DNA from: Candidatus Latescibacterota bacterium
GTDB lineage: Bacteria > Latescibacterota > UBA2968
Length of the DNA stretch: 45,220 nucleotides
Assembly (NCBI GenBank): GCA_022821275.1
Contig: JAJEDY010000075.1
Coordinates: forward strand, 1 to 45,220
Reading direction: 5' to 3'
The notes beneath the pieces are model-generated. The model had not been told where the DNA came from. It searched no databases and saw only the letters and a program-made list of their open reading frames with translations. How positions within the stretch are numbered: position 1 is the first letter of the stretch; each line of letters opens with the position of its first letter. The translations under genes were made by a program, and so were the position numbers. Positions 8,212 to 18,247 of the stretch are shown piece after piece.

Positions 8212-8682
8212 CTATATATCAGCCAGTTTTGTTTTTTTCTGGGCCAATACTTTTTCGAGATGATCAATTTGCTCTTTGAGCAGTTCGGGTTTTTCCGGCG
8301 CGCCCGTTTCTTCTGGTGGCGGTGGTATTTCAGCCGGCAAATGCGCATCTTCCCAATCCCCGTATCCGCCGTCCATCGAGATCACTTTTTCGTATCCCAG
8401 GATTTTCAGGGTTTCGCCAGCGAGGAGGGATCGCACGCCGCCTGCGCAGATTACTATTACTTCACGCGATTTGTCGGGCATTGCCGATTCTGCTTTGTAT
8501 TCCAATTCTCCGCGGGGTATGTGTACTGATCCTTTCAGGTGCCCGCGTTCCCATTCATCCAGTCCGCGCACATCGAGTAATACGGGATCGTTACCCTCTT
8601 TTATATACTCATGTACTTCCTGTACGGTCATTTCCGGAATATTTTGACGCGCATCATCCAGCAAATTTTCACGCGACTTCAT
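8212..8682 (-). CDS. Rhodanese-domain protein with coiled-coil tail
   Basis: A single-domain rhodanese (sulfurtransferase fold) of 156 residues. The domain spans about 15-115, with LLDVRGLDEWERGHLKGS, the active-site loop CAGGVRS beginning at Cys79, and MDGGYGDWED near the end. The Cys and the loop length fit an active persulfide-forming enzyme. The last ~35 residues (ELLKEQIDHLEKVLAQKKTK) look like a short coiled coil after a Pro/Glu-rich linker. ATG 8682 has an AAGGAGATA ribosome binding site. The gene begins 20 bases after secA and is probably the last gene of that transcription unit. Its cytoplasmic partner is unknown; the coiled coil may mediate oligomerisation. Confidence 0.85.
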   Translation of the reverse strand: MKSRENLLDDARQNIPEMTVQEVHEYIKEGNDPVLLDVRGLDEWERGHLKGSVHIPRGELEYKAESAMPDKSREVIVICAGGVRSLLAGETLKILGYEKVISMDGGYGDWEDAHLPAEIPPPPEETGAPEKPELLKEQIDHLEKVLAQKKTKLADI

Positions 8683-8702
8683 ACGTTTATCTCCTTATTG
8701 CT

Positions 8703-11700
8703 TTAAGCTCTTCCATGGCAGTGTTTGTACTTTTTTCCACTTCCGCACGGACACGGCGCGTTTCGCCCCACCTTTTTTTCAACGCGCACGGGCTGTTTTT
8801 TGGGTGTATCGCCTTCTGTAGAATTGGCGGTCAATTCATCGGCGCCCGGTTCGGGCATGCCGGCAAAGCCCATTCCCGTGGCATCGCGGTGTTCCAATGA
8901 CAGGCGTGCGGGCTGTTGGGTGCGCGGTTGTGCGGGTGTTTCTTCAACGGAAATGCGGAATAACAATCGCAGGGTTTCGCGGTTGATGTCTTCGAGCAAT
9001 GCCACAAACATTTCATAACCTTCGCGCTTGTATTCGATCAATGGATTTTTTTGTCCATAACCGCGAAGGCCAATGCCCTCTTTCAGATCGTCCATCTCGC
9101 GGAGGTGTTCTTTCCATTTTTCATCAAAGACGCTCAGGTAAATCATGCGTTCTATCTGGCGCATGCGGTCTTCCCCGAGGACCCTTTCGCGGCGATCATA
9201 AGCCTCGCGAATCCCGCGCAACACGCGATCTCGCAAACCCGCTTCGCGCAATTGGGGCAGATCTTCATCGGGTATGATGGGGGCTTGCAAAAACACATTG
9301 CGCAAATCTTCCATCAAGCCATCAAAATTCCAGTCTTCGGGATGTGCGTCGGGCGGTATATGAATATCGAGTAGCGCATCGACGGTTTCGTCGATCATCT
9401 CGCTGATCATCGCCGATATATCTTCTTCTTCCAGCGCGTGTCTGCGTCTGTCGTAAATTACTTCGCGCTGTTGATTCATGACGTCGTCGTAATCCAGCAC
9501 CTGTTTTCGAAATTCAAAATTGCGCGCTTCAACCCGTTTTTGCGCGGTTTCAATGGACTTTGTCACCCATCTGTGTTCGATCACTTCGCCTTCTTCGGCT
9601 CCCAGGCGGTCCATGACGCGGGCAATGCGCTCGGAGCCAAATAGACGCATCAAATCGTCTTCCAGTGAGATGAAAAATCGCGAGCTTCCCGGGTCTCCTT
9701 GCCGTCCAGAGCGACCGCGCAATTGCCGGTCGATGCGCCGGGATTCGTGTCGTTCGGTGCCGATGATATTCAAGCCACACGGGACTTCATCTCGGCATCC
9801 GTATTCGTCTATGTAGGGACACAGGGGCCGGGTGTTATCGGGATCTGCGATCAATGCACACTGGTGTTCTTCGGGTGCTTTTATGACGCCGGGTCCCAGT
9901 TTGATATCTGTGCCGCGCCCGGCCATGTTGGTTGCTATTGTCACGGCACCGGGTTGCCCTGCTTGCGCGATGATCTGCGCTTCCTGTACATTTTGTCGGG
10001 CGTTGAGGACCTGATGTTTGATTTTTTTGCGCGTGAGCATCCGCGAGATCAACTCGGAGGTCTCAACGGAGATTGTGCCGACCAGGACGGGCAATTTTTG
10101 TTCGTGCAAGTGCGTGATTTCGTCGAGCAGGGCATTGTATTTTTCGCGTTTTGTGCGGTAGATCCAGTCGTTGAAGTCGATGCGGCGCACTGGCTCATGC
10201 GTTGGGATCGATACCACATCGAGCTTGTAGATTTGATGAAATTCTTCTGCTTCTGTTTCGGCAGTGCCCGTCATTCCCGCCAGTCGGTCGTAGAGTCTGA
10301 AGTAATTCTGCAGGGTGATTGTTGCTACGGTTTGCGTGTCGCGTTCGACTTTTACCTTTTCTTTGGCTTCCAATGCCTGGTGCAATCCATCGGCAAAACG
10401 GCGTCCGGGCTGTGGCCGTCCCGTAAATTCATCGACGATGACGACCCTGCCGTCGTCGATCATATATTGCACGTCTTTTTCGTACAGAGAATAGGCTTGC
10501 AATAATTTTCGCACGCTGTGGATAGACTCATTCTTTTCTCCATAGTCCTGATAGGCGGCTTCCTTTGCGTGGTCTTTGTCTGAATCGGATAGCGATTTAT
10601 TTTGTTCGATGTCCCGAAGTACTTCGTCGAGGTCTGGCAATACAAAATCGTCTGGATTGCGGCTGATTTCGTCGCGTCCCTTTTCTGTCAGGTCGATGAT
10701 GTGGCTTTTTTCATCGATGCTAAAATAGAGGTCTTCGTCCAGCTCTCCCGTGCGCTTATCGCGGATATAATCGGATTCAACCCGCTGCACGAGGCGCTTG
10801 ATACCCTCTTCTTGAAGGCGCTTCATAAAGCGACTGTTTTTGGGCATTCCGCGCTGAACCTGCAATAACAAGATGCCGGCTTCGTATTCGTCGCCAGACT
10901 CGAGTTCTTCTTCTGCCTGCTTTAGAATATTATTTACGACTCGGGTTTGCGCGCGTACCAATTTTTCGACCAGTGGACGCATTTCTTCATACCGATGCGA
11001 CGTGGATTCCGACACGGGTCCCGAAATGATCAGTGGCGTGCGCGCTTCGTCGATCAGGATGCTATCTACTTCGTCAATAATTGCAAAATAGTGCTCGCGC
11101 TGTATCAGGTCTTCGGGGCGAATCGCCATGTTATCGTAGAGGTAATCAAAACCAAACTGGTCTTTTGTGCCGTACACGATATCCATGAGACAGGCGTCTT
11201 TGTGGTCACACGCGTGCATGCGATACCCGTCTTTACCCTCTTCTTCCATAATAAAACCTTCCACACCCAACGCGCGATCCTGAATGACGCCTACGGTGAG
11301 GCCCAGGAACAGAAACACGGGTCCCAGCCACATGGCGTCGCGCTTGGCGAGGTAGGAGTTTACGGTGACGAGGTGTACGCCGCGCCCGAGCAAGCCGTTT
11401 AAGTACAATGCCAGGCCCGCAGCCAGTGTTTTGCCTTCGCCCGTGGCCATTTCCGCGATTTTGCCTTGATGTAATACGGTCGCACCGATCAATTGTACAT
11501 CATAGGGTATTTCATGCCATACGATTTGATCGCCAGCCCGGTCCCAGGATTTGCTCCGCTCTTTGAAGCGGCGACACGTTTCCTTAAAGACGGCAAATGC
11601 TTCTGGATGAATTTCATCGAGTACGTCGCGCTCAATATCCTTGATTTCGGCTTCGATTTCCGCAATGGCTTCCAATTGTTCGGTGCGGTCTTCGTCTCGC

Positions 11701-11921
11701 TGCAATGCGGCCAATTCTTCCTTGAGTTGCGTGAGGTGCTTTTGCGCTTCATCGGTCGCTTCGGCTATGCGCGCGCGGAATTCGGTTGTTTTGCCCTTTA
11801 ATGCCTCGTCGGATAAAGACGCATATTCTTCGTAGAGTTGGTTGATTTCATCCACGACCGGTTGCATTTTCTTTACGTCCCGATCGTGTTTGCTGCCGAA
11901 AATTTTTGTCAGGATATTCAT
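8703..11921 (-). CDS. secA: Protein translocase ATPase SecA
   Basis: The motor that pushes preproteins through SecYEG. I place the start at ATG 11921 ([19 protein letters not shown]), giving 1072 residues; the frame stays open for 70 more codons upstream, but those run through a palindromic repeat and look non-coding. Visible motifs: Walker [13 protein letters not shown] (about 159-170), [19 protein letters not shown], the [13 protein letters not shown] helicase motif, [13 protein letters not shown], and a C-terminal [14 protein letters not shown] zinc-binding SEC-C tail. It is longer than the E. coli protein (901) because of a coiled-coil insertion near residues 50-100 and an insertion in the first nucleotide-binding domain, as seen in Bacteroidetes/FCB-type SecA. 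The ribosome binding site is weak (AGGACA). Confidence 0.97.
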   Translation of the reverse strand: MNILTKIFGSKHDRDVKKMQPVVDEINQLYEEYASLSDEALKGKTTEFRARIAEATDEAQKHLTQLKEELAALQRDEDRTEQLEAIAEIEAEIKDIERDVLDEIHPEAFAVFKETCRRFKERSKSWDRAGDQIVWHEIPYDVQLIGATVLHQGKIAEMATGEGKTLAAGLALYLNGLLGRGVHLVTVNSYLAKRDAMWLGPVFLFLGLTVGVIQDRALGVEGFIMEEEGKDGYRMHACDHKDACLMDIVYGTKDQFGFDYLYDNMAIRPEDLIQREHYFAIIDEVDSILIDEARTPLIISGPVSESTSHRYEEMRPLVEKLVRAQTRVVNNILKQAEEELESGDEYEAGILLLQVQRGMPKNSRFMKRLQEEGIKRLVQRVESDYIRDKRTGELDEDLYFSIDEKSHIIDLTEKGRDEISRNPDDFVLPDLDEVLRDIEQNKSLSDSDKDHAKEAAYQDYGEKNESIHSVRKLLQAYSLYEKDVQYMIDDGRVVIVDEFTGRPQPGRRFADGLHQALEAKEKVKVERDTQTVATITLQNYFRLYDRLAGMTGTAETEAEEFHQIYKLDVVSIPTHEPVRRIDFNDWIYRTKREKYNALLDEITHLHEQKLPVLVGTISVETSELISRMLTRKKIKHQVLNARQNVQEAQIIAQAGQPGAVTIATNMAGRGTDIKLGPGVIKAPEEHQCALIADPDNTRPLCPYIDEYGCRDEVPCGLNIIGTERHESRRIDRQLRGRSGRQGDPGSSRFFISLEDDLMRLFGSERIARVMDRLGAEEGEVIEHRWVTKSIETAQKRVEARNFEFRKQVLDYDDVMNQQREVIYDRRRHALEEEDISAMISEMIDETVDALLDIHIPPDAHPEDWNFDGLMEDLRNVFLQAPIIPDEDLPQLREAGLRDRVLRGIREAYDRRERVLGEDRMRQIERMIYLSVFDEKWKEHLREMDDLKEGIGLRGYGQKNPLIEYKREGYEMFVALLEDINRETLRLLFRISVEETPAQPRTQQPARLSLEHRDATGMGFAGMPEPGADELTANSTEGDTPKKQPVRVEKKVGRNAPCPCGSGKKYKHCHGRA

Positions 11922-11940
11922 GGTGATTTGTCCTGTGTAG

Positions 11941-11980
11941 GGGCGAGGCATGCCTCGCCCAATTATTCTCGCCCAATTAT
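11941..11980. repeat. 20-bp perfect palindrome plus tandem repeat
   Basis: GGGCGAGGCATGCCTCGCCC (11941-11960) is a perfect palindrome. It overlaps a 14-base near-tandem repeat of CTCGCCCAATTATT (11954-11967 and again from 11968). It lies between the phosphoesterase stop and the secA start. No T-tract follows, so it is not an obvious terminator; it resembles repetitive extragenic palindromes. Confidence 0.6.
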
Positions 11981-12004
11981 CATAGACCCACCTCTTACCG
12001 CCTT

Positions 12005-12739
12005 TCACATCCCGAGTTCGATGCGTTCGGCCAAAAAAGGCGGAAGTCCCGCGGATAGTATTTTGGCCTGCGCTGTTGCCACATCGTAAGACACGCGGCG
12101 CAGTTGGAGGTTCCCTTTTTCCCGATCCCAAACGACAAAAGCCGCCCGCGCATCGCCGTCGCGAGGTTGTCCCACGCTGCCGACATTTACGAGATAGCGG
12201 TCATTGTCGGATAATTGTACTTCTCCTTCGCGCGTGAGTACTGTTTTTTGGGATGCCGAGCACACAAATGCGCGGTGAGAATGCCCGACAAAACACATCT
12301 CGAAATTGGTTTGAGCGAGCATTGGCCAGCTGTCTTCGGGGTCGAATAAATAGTGCCATAACTCGGGTTCAATTGGCGAAGCATGGGCATAACAACAAGT
12401 GGATTCATTTTGAAAGGGTTGGTAAGAACGCAATAGCGAAGCGTTTTCATCACTGAGCATCTGAACAGTCCATTGAATTGCCGCCAGTGCCACGGGGTTA
12501 AAAAATCCCGGATCTTCCAGGCCCACAGCCGCCCAATCGTGATTGCCCGCGAGTACGAGGTCCGATACTTCGCGCACGCGCTCTATACACATATTGGGAT
12601 CTGCGCCGTATCCGACCATATCGCCCAAACAAATAATTCGATCTACCTGTGCTTCTGCAATTTTTTCCAGTACGGTTTGCAAGGCTTCGAGATTTCCGTG
12701 TACATCTGAAAAGATCGCAATGCGTCCAATATTATCCAT
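12005..12739 (-). CDS. Calcineurin-like metallophosphoesterase
   Basis: A 244-residue phosphoesterase of the YfcE/MJ0936-like branch. The dinuclear metal site is complete: SDVHGN (Asp12, His14), [10 protein letters not shown] (Asp40), GNHDW (Asn66, His67), a His near 119 (YAHASP) and GHSHR (His153, His155). Such enzymes hydrolyse phosphodiesters or phosphomonoesters; the substrate cannot be told from sequence. I chose ATG 12739 because the family starts directly at the first metal motif; it overlaps the nusB stop by 8 bases, which suggests translational coupling. It lies between nusB and secA in the operon. Confidence 0.85.
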   Translation of the reverse strand: MDNIGRIAIFSDVHGNLEALQTVLEKIAEAQVDRIICLGDMVGYGADPNMCIERVREVSDLVLAGNHDWAAVGLEDPGFFNPVALAAIQWTVQMLSDENASLLRSYQPFQNESTCCYAHASPIEPELWHYLFDPEDSWPMLAQTNFEMCFVGHSHRAFVCSASQKTVLTREGEVQLSDNDRYLVNVGSVGQPRDGDARAAFVVWDREKGNLQLRRVSYDVATAQAKILSAGLPPFLAERIELGM

Positions 12740-13151
12740 TGGGTTGTTCCGCATCTTTGGACAGGGTATCGAGAATGCCGTTGATAAAGTTAGAAGCATT
12801 GGCTTCGCTGAATTGCTTGGCCAGTTCTATGGCTTCGTCAATAGAGACTTTATAGGGAATATCTTTGAAATAGCGCATTTCCGCAAGGGCCATCCAGAGC
12901 ACGATGCGGTCGATGCGCGAAACCCGATCCAATGACCAGTTTTCCAGTACGGGTTCAATAGATGCGTCCAGTTCTTCTCGGTGTTTCCAGGCTGTTTGGG
13001 CAAGATCTATCGCAAAGTCTGAGGTCGATGCCGAGAGGCGTGCGCGGATGCACATGGTATGCGCTGTCTGTTGTACTGGATCGCCCACACTTGCGGTCCA
13101 GTAAAGCGCCTGCAACGCAGCCTGACGCGCTTTGCGTCTTGATTTAATCAT
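12732..13151 (-). CDS. nusB: Transcription antitermination factor NusB
   Basis: The all-helical RNA-binding protein that pairs with NusE (S10) on boxA RNA in rRNA antitermination. Starting at ATG 13151 ([17 protein letters not shown]) it is 139 residues, the usual length. The N-terminal Arg-rich [10 protein letters not shown] helix and the C-terminal pattern [45 protein letters not shown] are characteristic. The start overlaps the ribH stop by 8 bases. A ribH-nusB pairing is common in bacteria. Confidence 0.95.
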   Translation of the reverse strand: MIKSRRKARQAALQALYWTASVGDPVQQTAHTMCIRARLSASTSDFAIDLAQTAWKHREELDASIEPVLENWSLDRVSRIDRIVLWMALAEMRYFKDIPYKVSIDEAIELAKQFSEANASNFINGILDTLSKDAEQPNG

Positions 13152-13623
13152 TTTCCGCCTCCCAGGCGGCGATAACGCCAATCATTTCAATAGCGCATAG
13201 GGCGGCTTCCCAACCCTTATTGCCGGCTTTTGTTCCCGCCCGTTCAATCGCCTGTTCAATGGTATCGGTTGTCAAAATGCCAAATATGGTGGGCACACCT
13301 GTTTCGCGGCCAACGGACGCCACCCCTTTTGCGGCTTCATTGCATACGTAGTCAAAATGCGGTGTGCTGCCTCTGATTACTGCGCCCAGACAGATCAGAG
13401 CGTCGTACCGACCGCTTTGCGCCATTTTTTGCGCCATCGTGGGAATTTCAAAACTTCCCGGTACCCACACCACGTCTATGGCATCTGTATCGCCGCCATG
13501 CCGCGCAATACAATCGAGCGCACCGCCGAGTAGCTCTTTGCTGATAAACGCATTGAATCTCCCCACCACAATGCCAAATCGCACGCCTTTTGCCGATAAT
13601 TGGCCTTCATAAATTTTGGGCAT
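13144..13623 (-). CDS. ribH: 6,7-dimethyl-8-ribityllumazine synthase (RibH)
   Basis: The penultimate enzyme of riboflavin synthesis: it joins 3,4-dihydroxy-2-butanone-4-phosphate with the ribitylaminopyrimidine. It usually assembles as a 60-mer capsid or pentamers. With ATG 13623 ([19 protein letters not shown]) it is 159 residues. Key segments: [37 protein letters not shown] (containing the catalytic His region) and [11 protein letters not shown]. An AAGGAGAC ribosome binding site sits ahead of ATG 13623, favouring it over the ATG five codons upstream. It overlaps the ribBA stop by 17 bases. Confidence 0.96.
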   Translation of the reverse strand: MPKIYEGQLSAKGVRFGIVVGRFNAFISKELLGGALDCIARHGGDTDAIDVVWVPGSFEIPTMAQKMAQSGRYDALICLGAVIRGSTPHFDYVCNEAAKGVASVGRETGVPTIFGILTTDTIEQAIERAGTKAGNKGWEAALCAIEMIGVIAAWEAEND

Positions 13624-14857
13624 CACTGTCTCCTTCATCGCCTAATTGCAATTCGTCCTCTTTAAACAAGTGTCCCATCTTTTCCTGCTTGGTTCGCATA
13701 TATGATAGGTTCCATTTGTTGACCTGAATGGCGACCGGGATGCGGTCTATGATTTCTATTCCATACGCTTCTAATCCCACGCGCTTTGATGGGTTATTGG
13801 TGATGAGTGCGACTTTTTTGATACCCAAATCCGACAGGATTTGCGCGCCAATGCCGTAGTCTCGTTCATCCATTTTAAACCCGAGTTTCATGTTGGCTTC
13901 TATCGTATCATATCCCTCTTCTTGTAATTTGTACGCGTGCAATTTTGCCCGCAGGCCAATGCCCCGTCCTTCTTGCCGCATATACACCAGTGCCCCGCGT
14001 CCTTCTTTTTCGATCATCTCGAGTGCGGAGTGCAAATTTTTTTCGCAGTCACATCGCAATGAGCCGAGCGAGTCACCCGTCAGGCATTCGGAGTGCATCC
14101 GCACCATTACGGGTGCATCGCCGGAAAGATCGCCTTTTACCAGTGCGACGTGTTCGCGTTCATCTACGTCGCTTTCATACAGGTGCAATTGAAATGCGCC
14201 AAATCGCGTGGGCATATCTACTTGCTCGATACAGCGCACCAGTTTTTCGGAGCGACGGCGATAGGCAATTAGATCGTGAATGGTCGTCACTTTCAAGCCA
14301 AATTGGTCGGCGATTTCCAAAAGCTGTGGCAAGCGTGCCATGGTGCCGTCTTCATTCAGTATTTCACACAGTACACCGGCGGGATACAGGCCAGCCAAAC
14401 GCGCCAGATCTATCGCTGCTTCTGTGTGTCCCGCTCGTCGCAAGACCCCACCGGGCATGGCGCGCAGTGGAAAAATATGACCTGGCCTACCAAAATTTTC
14501 AGGCCGCGATTTGGGATCTACAAATTGTCGAATGGTTTCGGCGCGATCCTGTGCGGAGATACCGGTCGTCACGCCGTAGAGCGCGTCGATGCTCACCGTG
14601 AATGGCGTGCCGTGAAGCGCTGTGTTGGTATTGACAATCATGTCCAGGTCGAGTTCTTTGAGGCGGTCGGGGGTTGCGGGCAGACAGACGAGGCCGCGTC
14701 CATGGCGCGCCATAAAGTTAATGGCCTCAGGTGTGACCTTTTCCGCCGCCATGATGAAATCGCCTTCGTTTTCCCGGTCTTCGTCATCGACCACAATGAC
14801 AATTTTTCCCGCTCGAATATCTTCGAGTGCGTCTTCAATTGTTGCGATTTTGTCCAT
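13607..14857 (-). CDS. ribBA: Bifunctional DHBP synthase / GTP cyclohydrolase II
   Basis: A fused enzyme (416 residues) that catalyses both entry steps of riboflavin synthesis. The N-terminal half is RibB (ribulose-5-phosphate to 3,4-dihydroxy-2-butanone-4-phosphate), with the acidic metal loop [11 protein letters not shown] (24-34) and [14 protein letters not shown] (143-156). The C-terminal half is RibA (GTP cyclohydrolase II), with zinc ligands Cys258, Cys269 and Cys271 in [26 protein letters not shown] (294-302) and DYGIGAQIL. Both active sites look intact. A short acidic tail follows the RibA domain. It lies 17 bases downstream of ribE and overlaps ribH. Confidence 0.96.
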   Translation of the reverse strand: MDKIATIEDALEDIRAGKIVIVVDDEDRENEGDFIMAAEKVTPEAINFMARHGRGLVCLPATPDRLKELDLDMIVNTNTALHGTPFTVSIDALYGVTTGISAQDRAETIRQFVDPKSRPENFGRPGHIFPLRAMPGGVLRRAGHTEAAIDLARLAGLYPAGVLCEILNEDGTMARLPQLLEIADQFGLKVTTIHDLIAYRRRSEKLVRCIEQVDMPTRFGAFQLHLYESDVDEREHVALVKGDLSGDAPVMVRMHSECLTGDSLGSLRCDCEKNLHSALEMIEKEGRGALVYMRQEGRGIGLRAKLHAYKLQEEGYDTIEANMKLGFKMDERDYGIGAQILSDLGIKKVALITNNPSKRVGLEAYGIEIIDRIPVAIQVNKWNLSYMRTKQEKMGHLFKEDELQLGDEGDSDAQNL

Positions 14858-14874
14858 ATATGTCTCTCTGTAAA

Positions 14875-15519
14875 TTAACGGCCGCCCATCATCGCCCCAA
14901 TGCGATCTTCTGTGAGATTATTTTTGCCATTCCCGGACTGTACCAATCGCTTCAGATAACGCGCGATTATATCCACTTCGATATTTACCCGATCACCCGG
15001 ATATTTTTCCGATAGTGTCGTTACTTTTAGTGTGTGCGGTATTGCCGCGATTGAAAAAGAGCGGTCGGTTACCGAGACGACTGTCAGGCTGATTCCGTTG
15101 ACGGTGATAGAGCCTTTCTCGGCAATATAAGGAGCCAACTCAGACGGTACTTCGAATTCAAACACGATTTGATCCGAAGATTCCGTGCGGTTTTTCACGC
15201 GCCCTACGCCATCTACGTGTGCGGCAACGAGATGACCGTCGAGGCGGTCGCCGAGTTTTAATGACCGCTCCAGATTGACGCGATTGCCCACGCGGCAATC
15301 GTCCAATGTGGTTCTTTGCAGTGTTTCTGCCACGGATTCGATTACAAATGTGTCGGCATCAAAATGTACGACGGTATGGCACGCGCCTTCAATGGCAATG
15401 CTATCGCCTATTTTTACGCCGTTGAGTACTTGCTTCGCCGCAATGGTCGTGCGCTGATAGCCCGCGCGCGATTCAATGTGCCGAATCGTTCCCACTTCCT
15501 CTACAATGCCAGTAAACAT
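14875..15519 (-). CDS. ribE: Riboflavin synthase alpha subunit (RibE)
   Basis: Catalyses the last step, dismutation of two 6,7-dimethyl-8-ribityllumazine molecules to riboflavin. The 214 residues contain the two homologous lumazine-binding beta-barrels: the first begins [12 protein letters not shown] with [13 protein letters not shown], the second has [31 protein letters not shown] and [15 protein letters not shown]. The usual Cys48-type residue is present in the first barrel (EGACHTV). The start overlaps the end of the upstream reductase gene by 19 bases. Confidence 0.95.
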   Translation of the reverse strand: MFTGIVEEVGTIRHIESRAGYQRTTIAAKQVLNGVKIGDSIAIEGACHTVVHFDADTFVIESVAETLQRTTLDDCRVGNRVNLERSLKLGDRLDGHLVAAHVDGVGRVKNRTESSDQIVFEFEVPSELAPYIAEKGSITVNGISLTVVSVTDRSFSIAAIPHTLKVTTLSEKYPGDRVNIEVDIIARYLKRLVQSGNGKNNLTEDRIGAMMGGR

Positions 15520-16217
15520 GATTGCTCAGCCGTTTTTGGACGTTTTTTTACGCGGGCAGTGAACAGAAAATCATTGCCGATGGATTCGACGTTCACGTTT
15601 TCAAGTGCAATCGCATCGGTTATTGAAGTGATGTTTAAGGATCCGATTGCGGGGGTTCCCGCACCCAGTATTTTGGGCGCGACAAATGCGGCTATCCGAT
15701 CTACGAGGCTCAGGCGCAATGCCGATGCAGCCACGCGACTGCCGCCTTCGATCAGGATGTGTTGCAATCCCGATAGCGCGGCTTTTTGCACGACTGCCTT
15801 CAAATTGATTTGGCCATTCATTACTGGCATCTGCCAGACCTGCGCTCCTTTTTTTTTTCGTTCTTTTATCCGTTTTTTGCACGCTTCTTCAGTTGTTGCT
15901 ATAATCAGAGGTGCCCCACTAAAAATTTTGGCGGTTAATCCGATTTTTAGCTGAGAGTCCAGTACGATCTTTGTCGGGCTTTTTCCATTGACATATCGCA
16001 CGGATAATTCCGGGTCGTCGGCTATTACAGTGCCGCGTCCGACCAGAATTGCGTCGGCCTCTGCGCGAAGTTGATGTCCGCGCACCCGCGATGCTTTTGA
16101 TGTGATCCACTTCGAGTCGCCTGTGCAGGTGGCGATGTTGCCGTCCAGTGTTTGCGCCAGCTTTAAGGTGACAAAAGGCAATCCGGTTGACCGATATTTG
16201 GTTTCGAGTTCATTCAT
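15501..16217 (-). CDS. RibD reductase domain only, deaminase missing
   Basis: A 238-residue protein matching the C-terminal reductase half of RibD, which reduces the ribosylaminopyrimidine with NADPH in riboflavin synthesis. Typical segments: VTLKLAQTLDGNIATCTGDS, WITSKASRVRGHQLRAEADA, ILVGRGTVIADDPELSVR, and ILIEGGSRVAASAL near the end. A full RibD (about 360 residues) carries an N-terminal zinc deaminase domain with HAE and PCxxxGxxxPC motifs; none of this is present here, and the protein begins directly at the reductase fold. The deaminase must be encoded elsewhere or supplied by another enzyme. The start shares a base with the upstream stop (TAATG), indicating coupling. Confidence 0.88.
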   Translation of the reverse strand: MNELETKYRSTGLPFVTLKLAQTLDGNIATCTGDSKWITSKASRVRGHQLRAEADAILVGRGTVIADDPELSVRYVNGKSPTKIVLDSQLKIGLTAKIFSGAPLIIATTEEACKKRIKERKKKGAQVWQMPVMNGQINLKAVVQKAALSGLQHILIEGGSRVAASALRLSLVDRIAAFVAPKILGAGTPAIGSLNITSITDAIALENVNVESIGNDFLFTARVKKRPKTAEQSCLLAL

Positions 16218-18247
16218 TATTTTACTTCGAAAACGGTTTTTCCAACACCCACATTGCCCAGTGCGTCTTCCGCTTTTACTACGAGTGTATAAGAGCCGGT
16301 TTTTAGATTTTGAATGGAAAAATTCAGTGTCTCTGTCGGCGAGTCAAAAATCTTGTCAGTGGGAAAGACGACTTTCCATTCGTCGGAATTGAGGGAATAC
16401 GCTGCTTTGTGGATCGCAGTGGCAGCATCTTGAATTGAACCGGTTACGTTTATTTTTTTGTCGGTCTGCTTTATGTTGTGCAACTGCACTGTTGGTGCCG
16501 AGTTATCAATTTCAAAGGGCGCGCTGATCGCTTCGGTTGTCAATCCGATGGGATTGTCCAACCGGTCTGATGCTACGACCTTAACTTCGACTGTGCCATC
16601 GGGCACTGCTTCGGTGTGCCAAAAATAATGTGAGGTTTTCAAGTCGTCTTTTAGTAGCCGCCAGTGCGATTCGCCAATACTTCTAAAATACAGGGTATAA
16701 ATCAGGGTATCGTCATTGGCATCACCGGCAGCCCAGTCTATTTTCCACACGCCTTTTTCCATAAATTCTGGATTTTCACTTTCGTTGTCAGATAGATCGG
16801 CTTCGGCTTTAACCCGTAATATTCTGGGATGAACATTGTCCTGCAAACCCGCAAGTTTGATAGAACGCACCAGAGGTGTCGCATTTTCCGATTGTGTCTT
16901 CAAAGTCAATCGATATTGCAAAAAACGCCCGGGGCGACTGGTTATGGGTTTTCCCGATGTGGTGATTGGCTCTGACCACGCGCTCCAGGTATCATCGGGT
17001 TCTTCGCTGTTGCCGGATCGCGTTTGTACAGCGACTGATGTTTCTGCTGGTGTTTCGCTTTGCCAGGCTACGCGCCCCCAATGCGATACCCGATCAAAGT
17101 CATAAGGTTCAGAAGTGAGTTGTCCTTCTCTGGCAAATTCTTTTTTTATGCGATAAATCTCACCTGATCCGCTGCATCCTATCCACAATGCGTTTTTGGG
17201 TGCGGCTACCATAACATAGGGATTTACGTCTTTTAATTGTGCGAGAAAGGTGGCGTTGCCATCGGGCCAGACGCGATGTACGCGGCCGTGTTTTCCCGTG
17301 ACCACTTTTACTGTGCCATCGGCATCTACTACGGAATCCAATAACATCGGGTCATTGGTATTCCACAGTCGCATTGTCAATCCCGAAGGTCGGATCGCAT
17401 ACAGTGTTGCTCCGGGTTGATCTGATCTTTTTTGATCTCTTCCATTTCCTTCTGTCCGACCGCTTTGCGCCATCGCTGTTGCATAAATTGTGCCATTTGG
17501 CCCTATACTCAGCGAGTGAATCTCTTTTTCACGGGCGTCGTAAAGCACATCTGCACCACCCTGATCGCGCACCCGATAAATTAAGCCGCTGTTATCTGTG
17601 CTCGCATAGAGCGCGCCCTGAGCATCTATCGCGAGCGATACCACATTGGGGTCTTTGCACGCGTAGAGCGGGATGACTTTGCCCTGTTTGTCTATTTTCA
17701 AGATGCGCCCCTGGTCACCACCTGTACCCGCATATAAGCTACCGTCTGGACGTGCGATGAGTGCAAATACATGGCGATCGCCTGTCTGACAAAATTCCGT
17801 GGGGTCTCGTCCTGGTGCGATGCGATAAATCAGCCCGCCCGGCGATGTTCCCGCGTAAATCGAACCATCTGCGCCGATGGCGAGGCTAAAAATGTGAACT
17901 GTTGCGGAGTCGGGGGAATCAAATAACAGTTCTGCCCGATCGCTGTCGGGTTTGAGCACGTAAATTCGACCTTTATTGCCGGTTCCGATGTACAGGGTTT
18001 TGTCTTTATCTACAGATAGTGCCCACACAAAGTCTTCACCTGTATCTGCTACCCGTTTATAGGATGGCGCCAATGTAACTGTGCCTTCCCGCGTGAGCGA
18101 CACGCTGTCGGGTTCTCCTTTCAGGAATGCCGTCTGTGAATTTTCTCGCCAAATTTTGGGCGATACTGCGTTTGCGATTGTTCCAAGGAGGACGAAGAGT
18201 AGCACATGTGTCATCCCCGCTCTCAATATTCTATCTTTTTTGTTCAC
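16217..18247 (-). CDS. Exported beta-propeller protein
   Basis: A secreted or periplasmic protein of 676 residues. The most likely start is GTG 18247, with a GGGAGAGG ribosome binding site; it gives a signal peptide with a basic start and the core MTHVLLFVLLGTIANA. Residues about 60-380 hold six or so propeller blades with the recurring pattern DGSIYAGTSPGGLIYRI / GALYASTDNSGLIYRV, as in NHL/SMP-30/PQQ-like propellers. The C-terminal third is beta-rich, with Ig/fibronectin-like segments (EIDNSAPTVQLHNI, SGSIQDAATAI). The ligand is unknown. It overlaps the upstream peptidase gene by 17 bases and touches the ribD-like gene, so the three are co-transcribed. I know of no functional link to flavin synthesis. 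Confidence 0.8.
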   Translation of the reverse strand: MNKKDRILRAGMTHVLLFVLLGTIANAVSPKIWRENSQTAFLKGEPDSVSLTREGTVTLAPSYKRVADTGEDFVWALSVDKDKTLYIGTGNKGRIYVLKPDSDRAELLFDSPDSATVHIFSLAIGADGSIYAGTSPGGLIYRIAPGRDPTEFCQTGDRHVFALIARPDGSLYAGTGGDQGRILKIDKQGKVIPLYACKDPNVVSLAIDAQGALYASTDNSGLIYRVRDQGGADVLYDAREKEIHSLSIGPNGTIYATAMAQSGRTEGNGRDQKRSDQPGATLYAIRPSGLTMRLWNTNDPMLLDSVVDADGTVKVVTGKHGRVHRVWPDGNATFLAQLKDVNPYVMVAAPKNALWIGCSGSGEIYRIKKEFAREGQLTSEPYDFDRVSHWGRVAWQSETPAETSVAVQTRSGNSEEPDDTWSAWSEPITTSGKPITSRPGRFLQYRLTLKTQSENATPLVRSIKLAGLQDNVHPRILRVKAEADLSDNESENPEFMEKGVWKIDWAAGDANDDTLIYTLYFRSIGESHWRLLKDDLKTSHYFWHTEAVPDGTVEVKVVASDRLDNPIGLTTEAISAPFEIDNSAPTVQLHNIKQTDKKINVTGSIQDAATAIHKAAYSLNSDEWKVVFPTDKIFDSPTETLNFSIQNLKTGSYTLVVKAEDALGNVGVGKTVFEVK

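Noticed and set aside
9699-10505. 268-codon plus-strand frame
   Set aside because: Antisense of secA in a region with intact SecA motifs.
11922-12131. 70-codon N-terminal extension of SecA
   Set aside because: It would cover a palindromic repeat and overlap the phosphoesterase gene; SecA proteins start at the [10 protein letters not shown]-type sequence found at 11921.
13945-14601. 218-codon plus-strand frame
   Set aside because: Antisense of ribBA, which is complete and conserved.
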